Assembly (NCBI GenBank): GCA_002682825.1
Contig: NOKP01000026.1
Location: 496,001 to 560,000, forward strand
Length of the DNA stretch: 64,000 bases
DNA from: Neonectria sp. B-13
Lineage: Eukaryota > Ascomycota > Sordariomycetes > Hypocreales > Nectriaceae
Reading direction: 5' to 3'
The stretch's first letter is position 1. Every line of letters starts with the position of its first letter. The notes under the pieces are model-generated. The model ran no database searches, was not told the origin of the DNA, and saw nothing but the letters and a program-made list of their open reading frames with translations. A program made the translations under genes and the position numbers. Shown piece after piece: positions 30,078-41,350 of the stretch.

Positions 30078-31577
30078 ATGGATTCGGACAAAGAGAAACA
30101 ACAACAACCGCCTAGACTCCAGCCGACCGAATCAGTCAGCGAAGGGCAGCAACACATGGACAAGCCCTTTACAGTGTGGACCGCGATGGGCTTGGGCCAT
30201 TCCATCACGAACACAGCCATCACCATTACCGTTGGGCTGTCTAGCGGCATTGCATTTGGCGGTCCTCCCTTGTTCTTCTATGGCTTCATCCTGATGGCCA
30301 TGGTAGCCTTCTGTGTTGCCATCAGCCTCGGGGAACTCGCCTCAGCCATGCCGCACACAGGAGGCCAGTATTTCTGGGTTGCAACCCTCGCGCCGCCGAG
30401 AGCGCGTCGTTTCCTATCATACGTTACTGGAATTGTGGCCTGGGCTGGCGCAGTCTGCACCGGCGCGTCAGTCTGTTTGGCCATTCCGATCATGCTCTTC
30501 AACATGGTTGCCCTGCAAAACCCCAACTTCGTCTACAAGCCTTGGATGGGCTTTGTTGGCTTCCAAATCACGAACCTCCTGGCTTTCAGCTTCAACCTCT
30601 TCGAACGAGTCCTCCCATGGGTCAGCAAGACCATACTGGGCTATACCATCGCCACCCTTATCGTCGTCTTCGTGGGGGTGCTCGCAGCCTCCGAAAAGAA
30701 ACAGACAGCCGAGAATTTCTTTGTTCAGATTTATAACATCTCCGGATGGCCGAATGGTGTCGCATTTCTCATTGGACTCAACGCCGCAAATTGGGCATTT
30801 TCTTGCCTTGATGCCGTTGTCCATTTAGCTGACGAGATCCCTCAACCTCGCCGGAACATCCCACGAGCTCTCCTCATTACGGTCTGCCTAGGCAGCTTCA
30901 CTGGCCTCTTACTCATTTTTGCCCTATTCTTCGCTGCTACGAATCTCGAATTGATTGCTGGAGCTGCAACACCCTCGCTTCAACTATTTTATGCTGCCTT
31001 TGGCAACAACAAGGCAGCCGCTCTCGGCCTGCAGGCCTTGGTTGGCATTTCTGCCGCTGGTTCTATCATTGGAATTCATACGTGGCAGTGTCGCATGGCT
31101 TGGGCATTCAGCAGGGACAAGGGCTTTCCCTTTCACCGATACCTCAGTCAGATTGCCCCTGAACCGTTCAGCACGCCTATTTGGGCTCATGTCTGGTCCT
31201 GTACCTGGATGGCTCTTCTGGGGTGTCTGTATCTTGGCTCTAGCCTGGCTTTCAATTCTCTCGTTGCTGCGGGCATCCTTCTTCAGTACCTGACCTACTC
31301 CATGAGCATTGGCTGTCTGCTCTGGTATGGACGATCAAGACTGCAGCATGGACCCTTCTGGTTCCCCAAGTTTGGCTACGTGGCAAACTTGGTTACAATC
31401 GGCTGGACTCTGGTAGCTCTTGTGATGTACTCATTCCCTTATTATCTACTCGTCGAGGCTGACCAGATGAACTATGTTTCATGTGTGCTTGTCGGTGTCT
31501 TTCTTTACGCTGCTAGCTACTGGTTCATGTATGGAAGAAAGGAGTTTCAACTGCCGCAAGCCCAGAGCAACGCCTGA
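30078..31577 (+). CDS. APC-family amino acid/GABA/choline permease, 499 aa
   Basis: Single-exon plasma-membrane permease with about 12 membrane helices and a short polar N-terminus rich in Gln. The APC signature GELASAMPHTGGQYFWVATLAP is at about 90-111 (helix 3). The loop motif HLADEIPQPRRNIPRAL near 252 is typical of fungal choline/GABA-type transporters, and WGL-like substrate helices follow. The likely role is uptake of an amino acid, GABA or a quaternary amine. Context: divergent from the decarboxylase-like gene and upstream of SDR 2 and the aminotransferase, so probably the entry step of the cluster. No truncation or odd residue noted. Confidence 0.9.
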   Translation: MDSDKEKQQQPPRLQPTESVSEGQQHMDKPFTVWTAMGLGHSITNTAITITVGLSSGIAFGGPPLFFYGFILMAMVAFCVAISLGELASAMPHTGGQYFWVATLAPPRARRFLSYVTGIVAWAGAVCTGASVCLAIPIMLFNMVALQNPNFVYKPWMGFVGFQITNLLAFSFNLFERVLPWVSKTILGYTIATLIVVFVGVLAASEKKQTAENFFVQIYNISGWPNGVAFLIGLNAANWAFSCLDAVVHLADEIPQPRRNIPRALLITVCLGSFTGLLLIFALFFAATNLELIAGAATPSLQLFYAAFGNNKAAALGLQALVGISAAGSIIGIHTWQCRMAWAFSRDKGFPFHRYLSQIAPEPFSTPIWAHVWSCTWMALLGCLYLGSSLAFNSLVAAGILLQYLTYSMSIGCLLWYGRSRLQHGPFWFPKFGYVANLVTIGWTLVALVMYSFPYYLLVEADQMNYVSCVLVGVFLYAASYWFMYGRKEFQLPQAQSNA

Positions 31578-32288
31578 TATCTCCAATGGCTGTTGCTGAA
31601 CCCAGGCTTTTCTGGACTCGAGGAATTAAAATGAGAATGTGTATCATATTCAAGCCGCATTGATTCCATATTGTATCAGTGATTGAAAGGCTTCCTGTAC
31701 CAATTGACAGAGGGGCACGATCCTCAAGCATCCACCCTGTCCAAAGTAACATGAAATGTTCTAATATGAACCCTTCGTGACAAGCTCATGATGATTATTT
31801 TTTAGGCATGTTATCTTGCAGCGCAGGAAAGCAAGATTACGCTTGCTTGATAATGCGTCCTAGTTTGAAATGTGTTGCACAATTGAAGCAATACCGGGCC
31901 CGGATTGATAGACGACGCAAGACCACGCAGTAACAGACAAATGATGGGACCAGCTCGAAGGGGATCAAATGCGACATGAGCGTTCTTGTCGTGATGTTAA
32001 CGTCATTACAACGTGTTTAGTTACAAGCCACCCAGAATGAAGGCACATCTTAGGGTGCCTCGTGTGGTCCGGGAGGCGAGAGCTAACTCGTTCAAGCGAA
32101 AGAGCGAGACTGCATATTCAAGGATCAACCCCACGAAACCTTAGCCAAGCTAAGGACGTGTTATCCGACTCCAAATTCAGAGTTCCGTCAGCATTTTAAG
32201 AGGCATATCTAGAATCCCCCCCATCACGGTACTTTTACGAAGAGCCCTAATCCTTCTTTAGTTCTGCCTGGCCATCATACTAATCACA
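31578..32288. other. Intergenic between the permease and SDR 2
   Basis: 711 bases including the SDR 2 promoter. A 10-base palindrome CCGGGCCCGG is at 31894-31903. No gene or RNA supported. Confidence 0.4.
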
Positions 32289-33198
32289 ATGAAAGTCGCC
32301 ATTGTGACTGGTGCCTCTTCGGGGCTTGGCCGTGCCATTGCAGTCGAATACGCAAAGCAAGGTTGGAATGTCATTTGCAGTGACCTTCGTCCCGACGCGC
32401 CAGCAAATGAGTCGACTCCAACGGTTGACCTGATTATTCAAGCACGACTTGGACATGCTGCATTTGTTCGTGCCGATGTTTCCGTTTCCGAAGACATCGA
32501 AAACCTGATCCTGGAGGCTGTGAGCTTATATGGGAGGCTAGACATTATGGTTAACAATGCAGGTATCGCTCTCGAATCGCACAATCAGCTTGGACCCAAA
32601 TCTATCGCCGACACGGAAGATTCTACATTCGACAAAACTATGGCGGTCAACACTAGATCCGTATTTCTTGGATCAAAGTACGCGATTCGCCAGCTTTTAA
32701 AGCAGGAACCAAACCCCTTGGGTCATCGTGGCTGGGTCATCAACATTGCGTCCGTCTTCGGTTTGAAACCCGAGATTGGTCACGGTAAGCCCTTCATCGT
32801 GCCTCTTAGCCTTTATCAGTGGTGCCAACGAGACCTGAAATTTAGTCTCGTATTGCACTAGCAAAGCCGCTGTCATTCATTTAACGAAGACCATTGCTCG
32901 AGAGACTGGCCCTTCCAAGATCCACTGCAATGCAATCTGTCCCGGGTGTTGGTTCCCTGAAAAGCATCTTCCGTTATATATATGAACTAACTGAATTCTG
33001 GCAGTTATAAAGACAGCTATGGATGAAAAGGTCTTATCAGATAAACAGGGAAGCGAGAAAATAATAGCGTTGCATCCATGGGGCACATTGGGTCTTCCGC
33101 AAGACATTGCCAGGGCTGCAGTGTTTCTCGCAAGCGAAGAAGCATCATGGATTACGGGCGCTGTGCTCTCTGTGGATGGGGGCTATATGACTGCATAA
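32289..33198 (+). CDS. Short-chain dehydrogenase/reductase 2, 3 exons, 263 aa
   Basis: Exons 32289-32784, 32846-32947 and 33005-33198 (792 nt). Classical SDR: cofactor loop TGASSGLG (about residue 8), NNAG (about 95), catalytic Ser in NIASVFG (about 155) and, only after splicing, Tyr-X3-Lys in [13 protein letters not shown] (exon 2). The C-terminal DGGYMTA ends the dimer interface. CSDLRPD after strand 2 (Asp) favours NAD(H). Intron 1 separates the catalytic Ser from the Tyr. It belongs to the same metabolic run as the permease and aminotransferase, and its 3' end faces the aminotransferase 3' end. The substrate is unknown, probably a hydroxy or keto acid intermediate. Confidence 0.9.
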
Positions 33199-33688
33199 TG
33201 TCTTAGAAATAGGCCCCTGGCTCGAGTCTTGATTTTGGTTCTAACGGAGGTGGTTTCAGATCCCCTTAAGCAAGTATGCTTGAGAGATTGTTATGAATGC
33301 TGGAAGCTACCCAAATTGAGCTACAATCTTAGACCCGCCCCTTTCTACTTTCAACAGCCTCAAAATATGTTGAACGTACAGGACTCATTACGCTAACTAT
33401 TGAATCCCTTTGAGTTAAGATTATCTTTCAGGGAACGATTGGGCTACCACATTCCAAACGTTTATCACTTGCGGCCAGGGACCTTGAACATGAGAAATTC
33501 CTGGGTGAATTATTTTATGGAACAGCAATAAAACAGGAGTAATTGCGATACCATCGCAGCTTTAATCAGCCTAGTCAACCTTTTCGCGTCTCAATGTTGG
33601 TAGTCCAAAGCGGTCTTCCATGAAGCTGATTGCCGATAGGATTCCCGAGACGAGCGCAGACGCTGGATACGTAGGATCAAGCTCTCTC
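33199..33688. other. Convergent 3' region, SDR 2 / aminotransferase
   Basis: 490 bases between convergent stops. No feature found. Confidence 0.4.
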
Positions 33689-35245
33689 TTAAATTCCGAA
33701 TTCAGCCCGTAGCACTTCGCTGAAACGGCGAATGGCGGGTTCCAGATCGCTTTCAGCGGCCGCTGCAAAAGTTACACGGAAACAGAGCTCGCCCGCATCC
33801 TCACCGACCGCAAACCAACTACCCGAGGCGACTGCAACGCCACCATCTTCCGCATTTTGATGTATCCTGTCTTCAATTTCTCGGCGAATCTCGTCCTGTG
33901 CAAATGTACGAGACTGCAGCGACGGATGTTCAGCGCTGTTGATCCGGAGCCACACAAACATGCCGACCTCCGGAACCGTCCATTGACAGATACGCGACGG
34001 TAAATGCTGTCTACAAGCACTGACCAGAATATCCCGTCGCTGGCGATATTGCGACGACAAGTATGCAAGCCACTTGATGAATCCTTCATGTCCCCAATTC
34101 TCGCCGAGCAGCTTGTACACCATCACCTGCGACGGTCCGCTTGGTGACAAGGTACTGACCTCCGCGTGATTGACAAACATGTTTATGACTTGAGAAGAGC
34201 CTGTGACCCAGCCGAGTCGAAGGCCGGGGGCTAGGATCTTGGATGCCGAATCCAGACGGAGCACGCGGCCGGAAACATCTAGGGATAGATATGACACAGG
34301 CAGCCTCTTTCGATACTCATGTTCGTCCTGTGCCATGTGCGTTTCCTCCGCGGGTGGCGGCTTGTAGACGCCATCTCCTAGCGAAAGAAAATAGTATGGG
34401 TCGTCCTCGATGATGTACAAGTCGTGCTGTTCTGCCACATGGTAGATGGCCTTCTTCCGCTCGGTACTCTGCGTTGTGCCTGTTGGGTTTTGTCCTGACG
34501 GGATGATATACAAGACAAACGGCTTCGGACCTCGAGATATGTCCCAGTTTCGTAGCTTAGCATCGAGGTCCTCTGGATCAAGGCCACCTTGGTCCATCTT
34601 CACGCCCAGCGTCTTCAGCCCGTGAGCCTTTGCTGCAGTGATTGTCCCAGAGTACGTGTAGCACTCAGTCAATATCCAATCTCCGCGATTGCAGAACATA
34701 CGGAAAACTCTCTCGATGGCTGATGTCGTCCCACACGTCAGGCACGTCTCCCAGTCCTGATAGGAAGGGTCGTGGACGAGCTTGACATGCTCAGTGAAGT
34801 ACCGGACCAGCTCGGGCGAGCCGGCAGAGTAGCCGTAGCTTAGCACTGCAGACAAGTCGAACGCGGATTCTCCCCGGGTACATATCATGGGCGAATCAGG
34901 GCTGGGAACCTCTAGTCGAGCGGTTTCTGGTGTCCCGAACATAGTCATCGAGTGCCAAGGGTAAAACTCTGGTGCGGGCCGTCCATTTCCCAAAGGTATG
35001 ATGCTCGATGGATCGAGAAGCTTCGCACACTCCTTCAAATGTGAAGGGCCTTGACTCAGGCTTTCGATGCTGAATCGGTGGTCCCATCTATTCGCCCTGT
35101 GCTTGGAGCTGACCCTCAGCGTAGTTGGATATCTTGGGACGCCATTGGTCGAGTTTTCAGATATTGAGGTCATCGAAAGGGGTTGCATCTTCGTCTGCGT
35201 GGCGATCGGTTTGAAACGGTGCGTAGAGTTGGATTTGTTGGTCAA
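33689..35245 (-). CDS. PLP-dependent class I/II aminotransferase (Aro8-like), 518 aa
   Basis: Single-exon fold-type I aminotransferase, resembling fungal aromatic/2-aminoadipate aminotransferases. Motifs: LSYGYSAGSPELVRYF (N-terminal substrate loop, about 135), the CGTTSAIERVF PLP phosphate site (about 170), PSGQNPTGTT (about 250), the PLP-binding Asp in IIEDDPYYFLSLG (about 280), the Schiff-base Lys in LDSASKILAPGLRLGW (about 337), and the carboxylate Arg in LCFRVTFAAA (about 497). Length fits the family (about 500). It would move the amino group of the imported substrate to a 2-oxo acid. It is the outermost cluster gene, bordering the homeodomain regulator. Confidence 0.92.
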   Translation of the reverse strand: MTNKSNSTHRFKPIATQTKMQPLSMTSISENSTNGVPRYPTTLRVSSKHRANRWDHRFSIESLSQGPSHLKECAKLLDPSSIIPLGNGRPAPEFYPWHSMTMFGTPETARLEVPSPDSPMICTRGESAFDLSAVLSYGYSAGSPELVRYFTEHVKLVHDPSYQDWETCLTCGTTSAIERVFRMFCNRGDWILTECYTYSGTITAAKAHGLKTLGVKMDQGGLDPEDLDAKLRNWDISRGPKPFVLYIIPSGQNPTGTTQSTERKKAIYHVAEQHDLYIIEDDPYYFLSLGDGVYKPPPAEETHMAQDEHEYRKRLPVSYLSLDVSGRVLRLDSASKILAPGLRLGWVTGSSQVINMFVNHAEVSTLSPSGPSQVMVYKLLGENWGHEGFIKWLAYLSSQYRQRRDILVSACRQHLPSRICQWTVPEVGMFVWLRINSAEHPSLQSRTFAQDEIRREIEDRIHQNAEDGGVAVASGSWFAVGEDAGELCFRVTFAAAAESDLEPAIRRFSEVLRAEFGI

Positions 35246-36004
35246 ATATTTAAAGGGTCAAGTTCGTAGATGGTCTGGTCTGAACAAATGGATTCGCGTT
35301 TGAGAAAGTATCGATAGCCTTTATACCATGAACGGTACTCGGGGGAGAGTGGCCAACGGGGAGGTGAGCATAATATCCCACAATTGCCTCGTTCACTCAT
35401 GGTGCGCCTTTCGCCATGCGAAGGGCGGCAGAGTAGATGCCTTCCTAGACAGGCTATGCCTTGGTGTGGTATCCACAGTATCGACTCTTTGTACATTACG
35501 CCCGATGTCGATTTCGAATAACACAACACTCTATGATCTTCAATATCCACTCTAGGCTAGAACATTAGTCACTAGGCCAAATCATTGCAAGGCTTGGGGA
35601 AGAGCAGCTAGAGAGGCCTTTGGGCAAGAGTCAGTGAAGTAGGAATGTCTCCTCAATCTTCCTCTGGTGATCAGAGTATGTTAGGGTATTCGTCGAATTC
35701 TCACCAAGATTGTCGATTGCGCCCAAGGTTTCCACATTGACTAGGCTGATGAGTGGGCCGTACTAAAACACGCCCGACCGTCAGGCGTAATTGACAAGGT
35801 CTCGCCTCCTCTCAAAGACCCCTACAATGGACGCTAACGAGTCATCCCAGTCCCAGTCGAAGGCGGGGGCGGATCACAAATATCTTTCATGCCATCTGGT
35901 AGAGGGCAGTAAAGACCTTGTGTGTAACATTCATCAAACCCCGGCGTTCCATCTATTAGATCGCATGTCAAGCTTCAAGACTATCCACCAACAAATTCCG
36001 AAAA
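35246..36004. other. Divergent intergenic, aminotransferase / homeodomain gene
   Basis: 759 bases with both promoters. An open frame from ATG 35827 (65 codons) could be an upstream exon or uORF of the homeodomain gene, but I see no convincing splice to it. Confidence 0.35.
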
Positions 36005-39000
36005 ATGACAGGGACTCGTCATGAAGGGGAGGAGGCGGGCGAAGTGGATTCCCTGTTCGCATCTGAATTTGGCCTGCCTCCAGAAGATGGACTTTTTCCC
36101 GAGTTATCTCTCGACCATCTCTCAATGGAGCTGACGGACGCGTTGAATCACGACTATTTCGGAGTTGAACAGTCTTTCAGCCCGGGCAGCTATCCGGAGG
36201 AAGCTTGGTGTGCTGGTCCGCACGGGGTGGGCTTTGCCCCCTCACCCTCAGGTTCAACTCCCTGTTTACCGATGCCGACGTCGTTGACGAGCATCAATCT
36301 CACCACCGAGACCACGTCCACCCCTTCCGAATCAACAGACATGTTCAGTACAGAACTTGAGTCTCCTACAGCCGATCTAAGTAGTGCGAAGCTACCATCT
36401 AAGATCGGTGCTAGGTTTTCCAGAGAGGCCATTTCTGTGCTGAGACAGTGGCTATCCGCCCACAAGGAGCGTCCCTATCCGAATGAGGAAGAAAAGGAGA
36501 TGCTCCAGTGTCAAACTGGTCTGAAAAAGACCCAGATTGCCAATTGGTTTGCCAACGCTCGAAGAAGGACCATGATGCAACACCAGCCTCGATTCACTGA
36601 GCCGCATACAGCACAGTCTTCCACAAGGCCAGTGGAAATCCCTCGGAGACCAGGTACTCCTACCGCTGGCAGCAGAAATCGACATCTCAACCCCTTGGAC
36701 CGATGGTTTGATTCACCGCCAGAAGACGAGCCTGCCACGGTCACTGCTATCGCACGTGCCATCGGTTCCGAGCAATCCGGTACGCATTCGCGGGTTTCTA
36801 TAAGGGCACACTAGTCTCGAAACTGCTGTGGCTGAGCTTCCAACGTAACTGACAAGACATCAGGCGTCGAGGATTCTTACAATTTCAGGGTTGCCCGGAA
36901 CTCATCGGACAGATCTCTCAATGCAAGTAGCACAGGAACTTCTAACTCCAGCGCAAATTCCTTCTCTTCCGCCCACTCCTATGGTTCTAGGGGGCCTTCA
37001 AGGGCCTCAAGTGACTCAAGGGGCTCAAGCACTTCTGCCGTGCTTGGCCATTCACGTCCTCGCTTCAAGAAACGGTCCAGCAAAAGGCGAAGGAATGTGA
37101 CGAGATCCTTGGGCACTCCCCTCAACCGCTTTCAGTGTACATTCTGCACCGAGACGTTCAAAACCAAGCACGATTGGCAGAGACACGAGAAATCACTACA
37201 TCTCCCTCTCGAGAGATGGATCTGCGCCCCTGATGGGCCGGTGATTGTCCGCGAGCACAGCAACCAGTCCTACTGTGCATTCTGCGGCGAAGCCGACCCC
37301 GATGCTCCTCACGTAGAGAGTCATAACCCCTCGTTCTGCCAAGAACGAACTTTCAGTCGTAAGGACCACTTAAAGCAACACCTACGTCTAGTTCATAGTA
37401 CCGCGCTCGTGGAGCGGCTCACGGAACATTGGAAGATTCCTTTGCTACAGGTCCGTTCACGCTGCGGCTTCTGTGGGATATCTATGGACACCTGGGAATT
37501 CCGGATGAATCATTTAGCAGACCACTTTAAGATGGGGCAAACGATGGCCGCCTGGAAAGGCGACTGGGGATTCGACGCTGACGTGCTTAAGATGGTCGAG
37601 AACTCGATCCCGCCTTGTACGATAGCTCCTCGTCCGAAAATGGAGTGGCTGCTAACGGTTTGGGGTAGATCTGATTGACAGCGACCGCAAGACACCTGAT
37701 CCTTACATGGCCAGCAGGGCCCCAGTTGGATCTCCGAGACATGCCTACGAGCTCATTCAATCGGAGCTGATCTGGTTTTTGCAGAACCATGTTCACGAAA
37801 CTGGAGATATACCCAGTTACGAGATACTTCAGCTTGAGGCTTGTCGCATCATTTTTGCAGCGGAGGCCATCATGGTAAATGTGACCAGCACCGACTCGAA
37901 TCCCTCTTCTTGGCTACGTGACTTGATCACTTCCAGAGAGGACATTGCTCAAAGAGCGCAGTTCGGTCCTATCCGATCCCATGCGGAAAGTGCTCTATTT
38001 GCCCCGAAGCTTCACGGCAAAGAGACGCTTTTTGAGGCGTGCCCACTTGAAGCCCAGCTGCGCGACTTTGTTCGAGCTCGCTGGGTCTTGGACCACACAA
38101 TTTTGAGCAACTCAGAGCTGCAGGTTGAGGCTTGCAGAATTATCTCATGCATTGCGCAGGAGTTTACGGCCCTGCGGTATAATGCTGTCTCCAACTGGTT
38201 GATCATGCTTATCGGATCGTCGACGAGTTGGCTCGCTGGCTTCCGCAAGCGTGCTTACCATTCAATTGATGAAGATATCCAGATAAGGGATTTAGGGTCT
38301 GGGAACATGGCACCGCAACACGCTAGAATGTCCCATGTTGGCGCACCGGACCACGCAGAGGATCATTGGAATGCAACTCGAGGGGATTGCACTGCCATCG
38401 GTACATTAAATAACCGTGGTATAGGGGATACTGTAAGTGGGCAGACGAATGTCAGCACTGAATGGTCGTCACCCTTTCCGAGGGCTCTTCCATCCGACTC
38501 TAGAGACAACTCAAGCCGGAATACATATTTACTGGATCAAGACATGGAGCAACGCCAAAGGCTGAACTCGCCGACCTCCAGTACCTCGGCTCTTGGCGGC
38601 CCTTCAACCACAACCATCCAGCACCCACCATTTGGTACGCCACGGGAACTGAAGAGCACGGATCCTGATCACCGCCCTCCTTGGGTCCTAACTAAACTCT
38701 TCTTTCTCAACGATGCCAACTTCCACCGATGGCAAGCCATGGAGCTTGGCCGTTGGGTGTTGGCAACCATGTCACCCAACAACCCAAACCGCCACACGCC
38801 ATCAGACGAAGAGCTTCGGCATCAAGCTCGTTGCATATTGTACGACGAGTAAGTCTAGCCTTTGCCCACGACCGAAACCACAGTAATCCTTACTTCTCAT
38901 TAGTGATGATCCCTTAAACGCAACTGCTGCCGATAACGCTGAATGGCTACGGCATTTCAAGCGTGACTTTAGCATTCCCGACGAATCTAGCCTTAATACA

Positions 39001-39009
39001 TGGTCCTGA
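36005..39009 (+). CDS. TALE homeodomain plus C2H2 zinc-finger transcription factor, 4 exons, 937 aa
   Basis: Exons 36005-36779, 36864-37616, 37669-38848 and 38904-39009 (2814 nt, in frame). An acidic N-terminus is followed by a KN/TALE-type homeodomain at about residues 130-185: [16 protein letters not shown] and the recognition helix [12 protein letters not shown]. After a Ser/Arg-rich linker come C2H2-like fingers: [24 protein letters not shown], a second Cys pair [23 protein letters not shown], and CGFCG...NHLADH. The long C-terminal part has repeated [20 protein letters not shown]-type helices. This architecture is a known fungal combination; target genes are unknown. Three separate open frames are joined only by splicing. 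An upstream start at 35827 is possible. Confidence 0.88.
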
Positions 39010-39646
39010 GTCATTATGGGAAGCTCAAATCTTCCGGACGCAGGATACATAGCTTCCAGCCAAGTGGGCTCTGAGCTGTTCAGTCAGCCTTGATGCCTGG
39101 TATAAGTCAGCTCCATACAATATGAACGCAATTAATACTCAAAAATTGAGGTTCGGCGTGGATCCCTGTTTGCCTTATGATCGTTCCGGAGGAACTTTGA
39201 TGAATTAGCTTGGTAAGATTTGTCGACCTTGATGATTGTGCTTTGATTGGCCCTCGGATCGCCTTTAGCATGGTCGTAGTGAATTAATCGTCGACTAAAA
39301 AGGTGATTGATCAACACCAGATTCCATGCCTCAGTACGAGGCACGGTCAACGTTCTAAAAGACCCCAACTTACGCCACACGCAGCGGACAGGGCAGCTTA
39401 AAAGCTCCTTCATACACACATGCTATTCTGGGATTTTTCAAGAGAAACCTTTCATAAAGATTTTATTGAAGGAGTTCAACGCCGCACGATTTATAATCAT
39501 TTCAGCCTTTCTAGGGTAGGTGCTAGGCTTCTGACTCATCCGCTCAACTTGGCGCTTGCGGGGATAAAACTCTCCGCCTCTCCCGTCCCAGTCCGGCTCA
39601 GAGCTTCTGTTTCTCACAGCAGATTCATCAAACACATTGATACTCT
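39010..39646. other. Intergenic between the homeodomain and MOSC genes
   Basis: 637 bases holding the MOSC promoter. Short frames only; no feature supported. Confidence 0.4.
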
Positions 39647-40702
39647 ATGATGTCCCTACCATACTTCTTTGAAAGCCACGGCTTACACGGCATCCTGGCT
39701 GCCATATTCTTGGGGATTTTCCTCTTGGTTCTCCGTTTTCAACGGCTACGGGACGAACAATGCGTACCGCTCGTACCGCTCCCTCCGCCAGATGAGATCA
39801 TCGGCTTGCGGATTTATCCCATCAAATCATGCCGCGGCTTCGAAGTCAAATCCGCACGTCTACTTCGTACAGGATTTGACCTAGATCGAAACTGGATGTT
39901 TGTCACAAACGAAGATCGAGAGTTCATTACGATTCGGGCCAACTCAGACATGACCCTTATCCGCACCGCATACGACGCTGCGACTGATCATCTTATCATC
40001 ACCATCAAGGGCAGAGACTGCAAGATCGAGATCCCAGCGCACCCAACGGCTGAATGGCTGCAGGAAAACACCCTGCTGGCGAAGGCTAGAATCTGGGGCG
40101 AGGAAACCGATGGTTGGGAATACCCAGCCGACCTCACCCAGCCAATTTCGACGTTCCTGAAGATGGATGTTCGCCTCATCCATAAAGGCCCAAAACCGCG
40201 CGTGCTGCGCGGCTGTGGAGCTCCGAACCTTCTTGGACGCACGGAAGCGACCAAGTTTGCAGATATGATGCCTGTTTTGGTCACTTCCATGGCGAGTATG
40301 GCGGAGCTCAATGAGCGTCTTGTTCGGGAGGGTGAAGACAAGATGGAGATTGAACGTTTCCGACCAAACGTTATCATTCGTGGAAGTGAACCATGGAACG
40401 AGGACAGTTGGAAGTCTTTGCGGATCAACAAAGGCGACAAAAGTGGTCCACTTGATATGGATGTCGTCAGTCGTTGTCTGAGATGTCGTGTGCCAAACGT
40501 CGATCCCGAGACCGCAGAGAAGCACCTTCGACAGCCATGGAAGGAGCTCATGAAGTATCGACGCATTGATCCGGGGCTGAAATTTAAGCCGAGCTTTGGC
40601 ATGTTGTGCGTGCCGAGAGACGAGGGTTTGGTCGAGGTGGGGAGGAAGCTTCAAGTCACAGGAGTGACGGACGAACATTTTTTTATCAGCCCAATGAAGT
40701 AA
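39647..40702 (+). CDS. MOSC-domain molybdenum-cofactor protein (mARC-like), 351 aa
   Basis: Single exon. The N-terminal membrane anchor (about 13-30, GILAAIFLGIFLLVLRF) is followed by the MOSC N-terminal beta-barrel domain (IIGLRIYPIKSCRGFEV, about 51) and the MOSC domain from about 190. The candidate molybdenum-ligating Cys is in RCLRCRVPNVDPETA (about 278), as in mitochondrial amidoxime-reducing components, which reduce N-hydroxylated substrates with cytochrome b5. FRPNVIIRGSEPW is the other family hallmark. The anchor suggests an outer mitochondrial or ER membrane location. Neighbours are unrelated. An enzyme role is likely, but the substrate is unknown. Confidence 0.88.
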   Translation: MMSLPYFFESHGLHGILAAIFLGIFLLVLRFQRLRDEQCVPLVPLPPPDEIIGLRIYPIKSCRGFEVKSARLLRTGFDLDRNWMFVTNEDREFITIRANSDMTLIRTAYDAATDHLIITIKGRDCKIEIPAHPTAEWLQENTLLAKARIWGEETDGWEYPADLTQPISTFLKMDVRLIHKGPKPRVLRGCGAPNLLGRTEATKFADMMPVLVTSMASMAELNERLVREGEDKMEIERFRPNVIIRGSEPWNEDSWKSLRINKGDKSGPLDMDVVSRCLRCRVPNVDPETAEKHLRQPWKELMKYRRIDPGLKFKPSFGMLCVPRDEGLVEVGRKLQVTGVTDEHFFISPMK

Positions 40703-41350
40703 AGCTATCAACTCATGGCACATAGTGTAAATAAAGACCCACTTCTCTAATGCTTGCCGGGCTCGGGATATAAAAGGTCACGCTGGCTCTTCTTGAAAGT
40801 TTTTCTTTAATACCATTACTCAGCATTTAAGCGACCGCTGACAAGTCGTAACATCTGGAAGAGATCGTGCTGCCATTGTTGGTATCACCACTTGTGGATA
40901 TGAAGCTTAAGCAGTGACTACATGCATCTCTTAAAATAATAGAAAGTCTAGATATTAAGACCCTAACCCCCCGCAGTTCATTGCAAGATAACCGCAATTC
41001 TAACCTACGTAGCGCAATCCGTTACTCATGCACCTGACAAGACAGTTATTAGCACTAAACTAGTTCTCGCACTATCACACGAAGTGCAAAATACGACCCC
41101 CGGCGGCGACTCTTTGCAGACCACAAAAGGCTCTTATCCGTAGCGTTCCTAAGAAAATACTTGAAGAAGATTCGCATAAACCGGCCAGACTCATATTCGG
41201 CGGCATGATTCACAAGGCACGTGACACCGAATTCGCTTAGCTTTGTCATCATAGTTGGTCGTCCGTCCATCTTCCGACAGAGTTGCCTGAGGACGTCCTT
41301 CATCCGCATCACTCTTGCATGAGCACCTTGCCCGAGGCCCTTTCGCGACC
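40703..41350. other. Intergenic between the MOSC and XPB-like genes
   Basis: 648 bases with the XPB-like promoter. No gene; the minus-strand frames here are not conserved. Confidence 0.4.

Noticed and set aside
31894..31903. CCGGGCCCGG palindrome upstream of SDR 2 as a regulator site
   Set aside because: Spacing differs from the CCG-N7-CGG site and it occurs once, so no shared motif can be claimed.
35827..36022. Upstream ATG frame as exon 1 of the homeodomain gene
   Set aside because: No clear donor/acceptor pair joins it in phase; kept only as a possibility.
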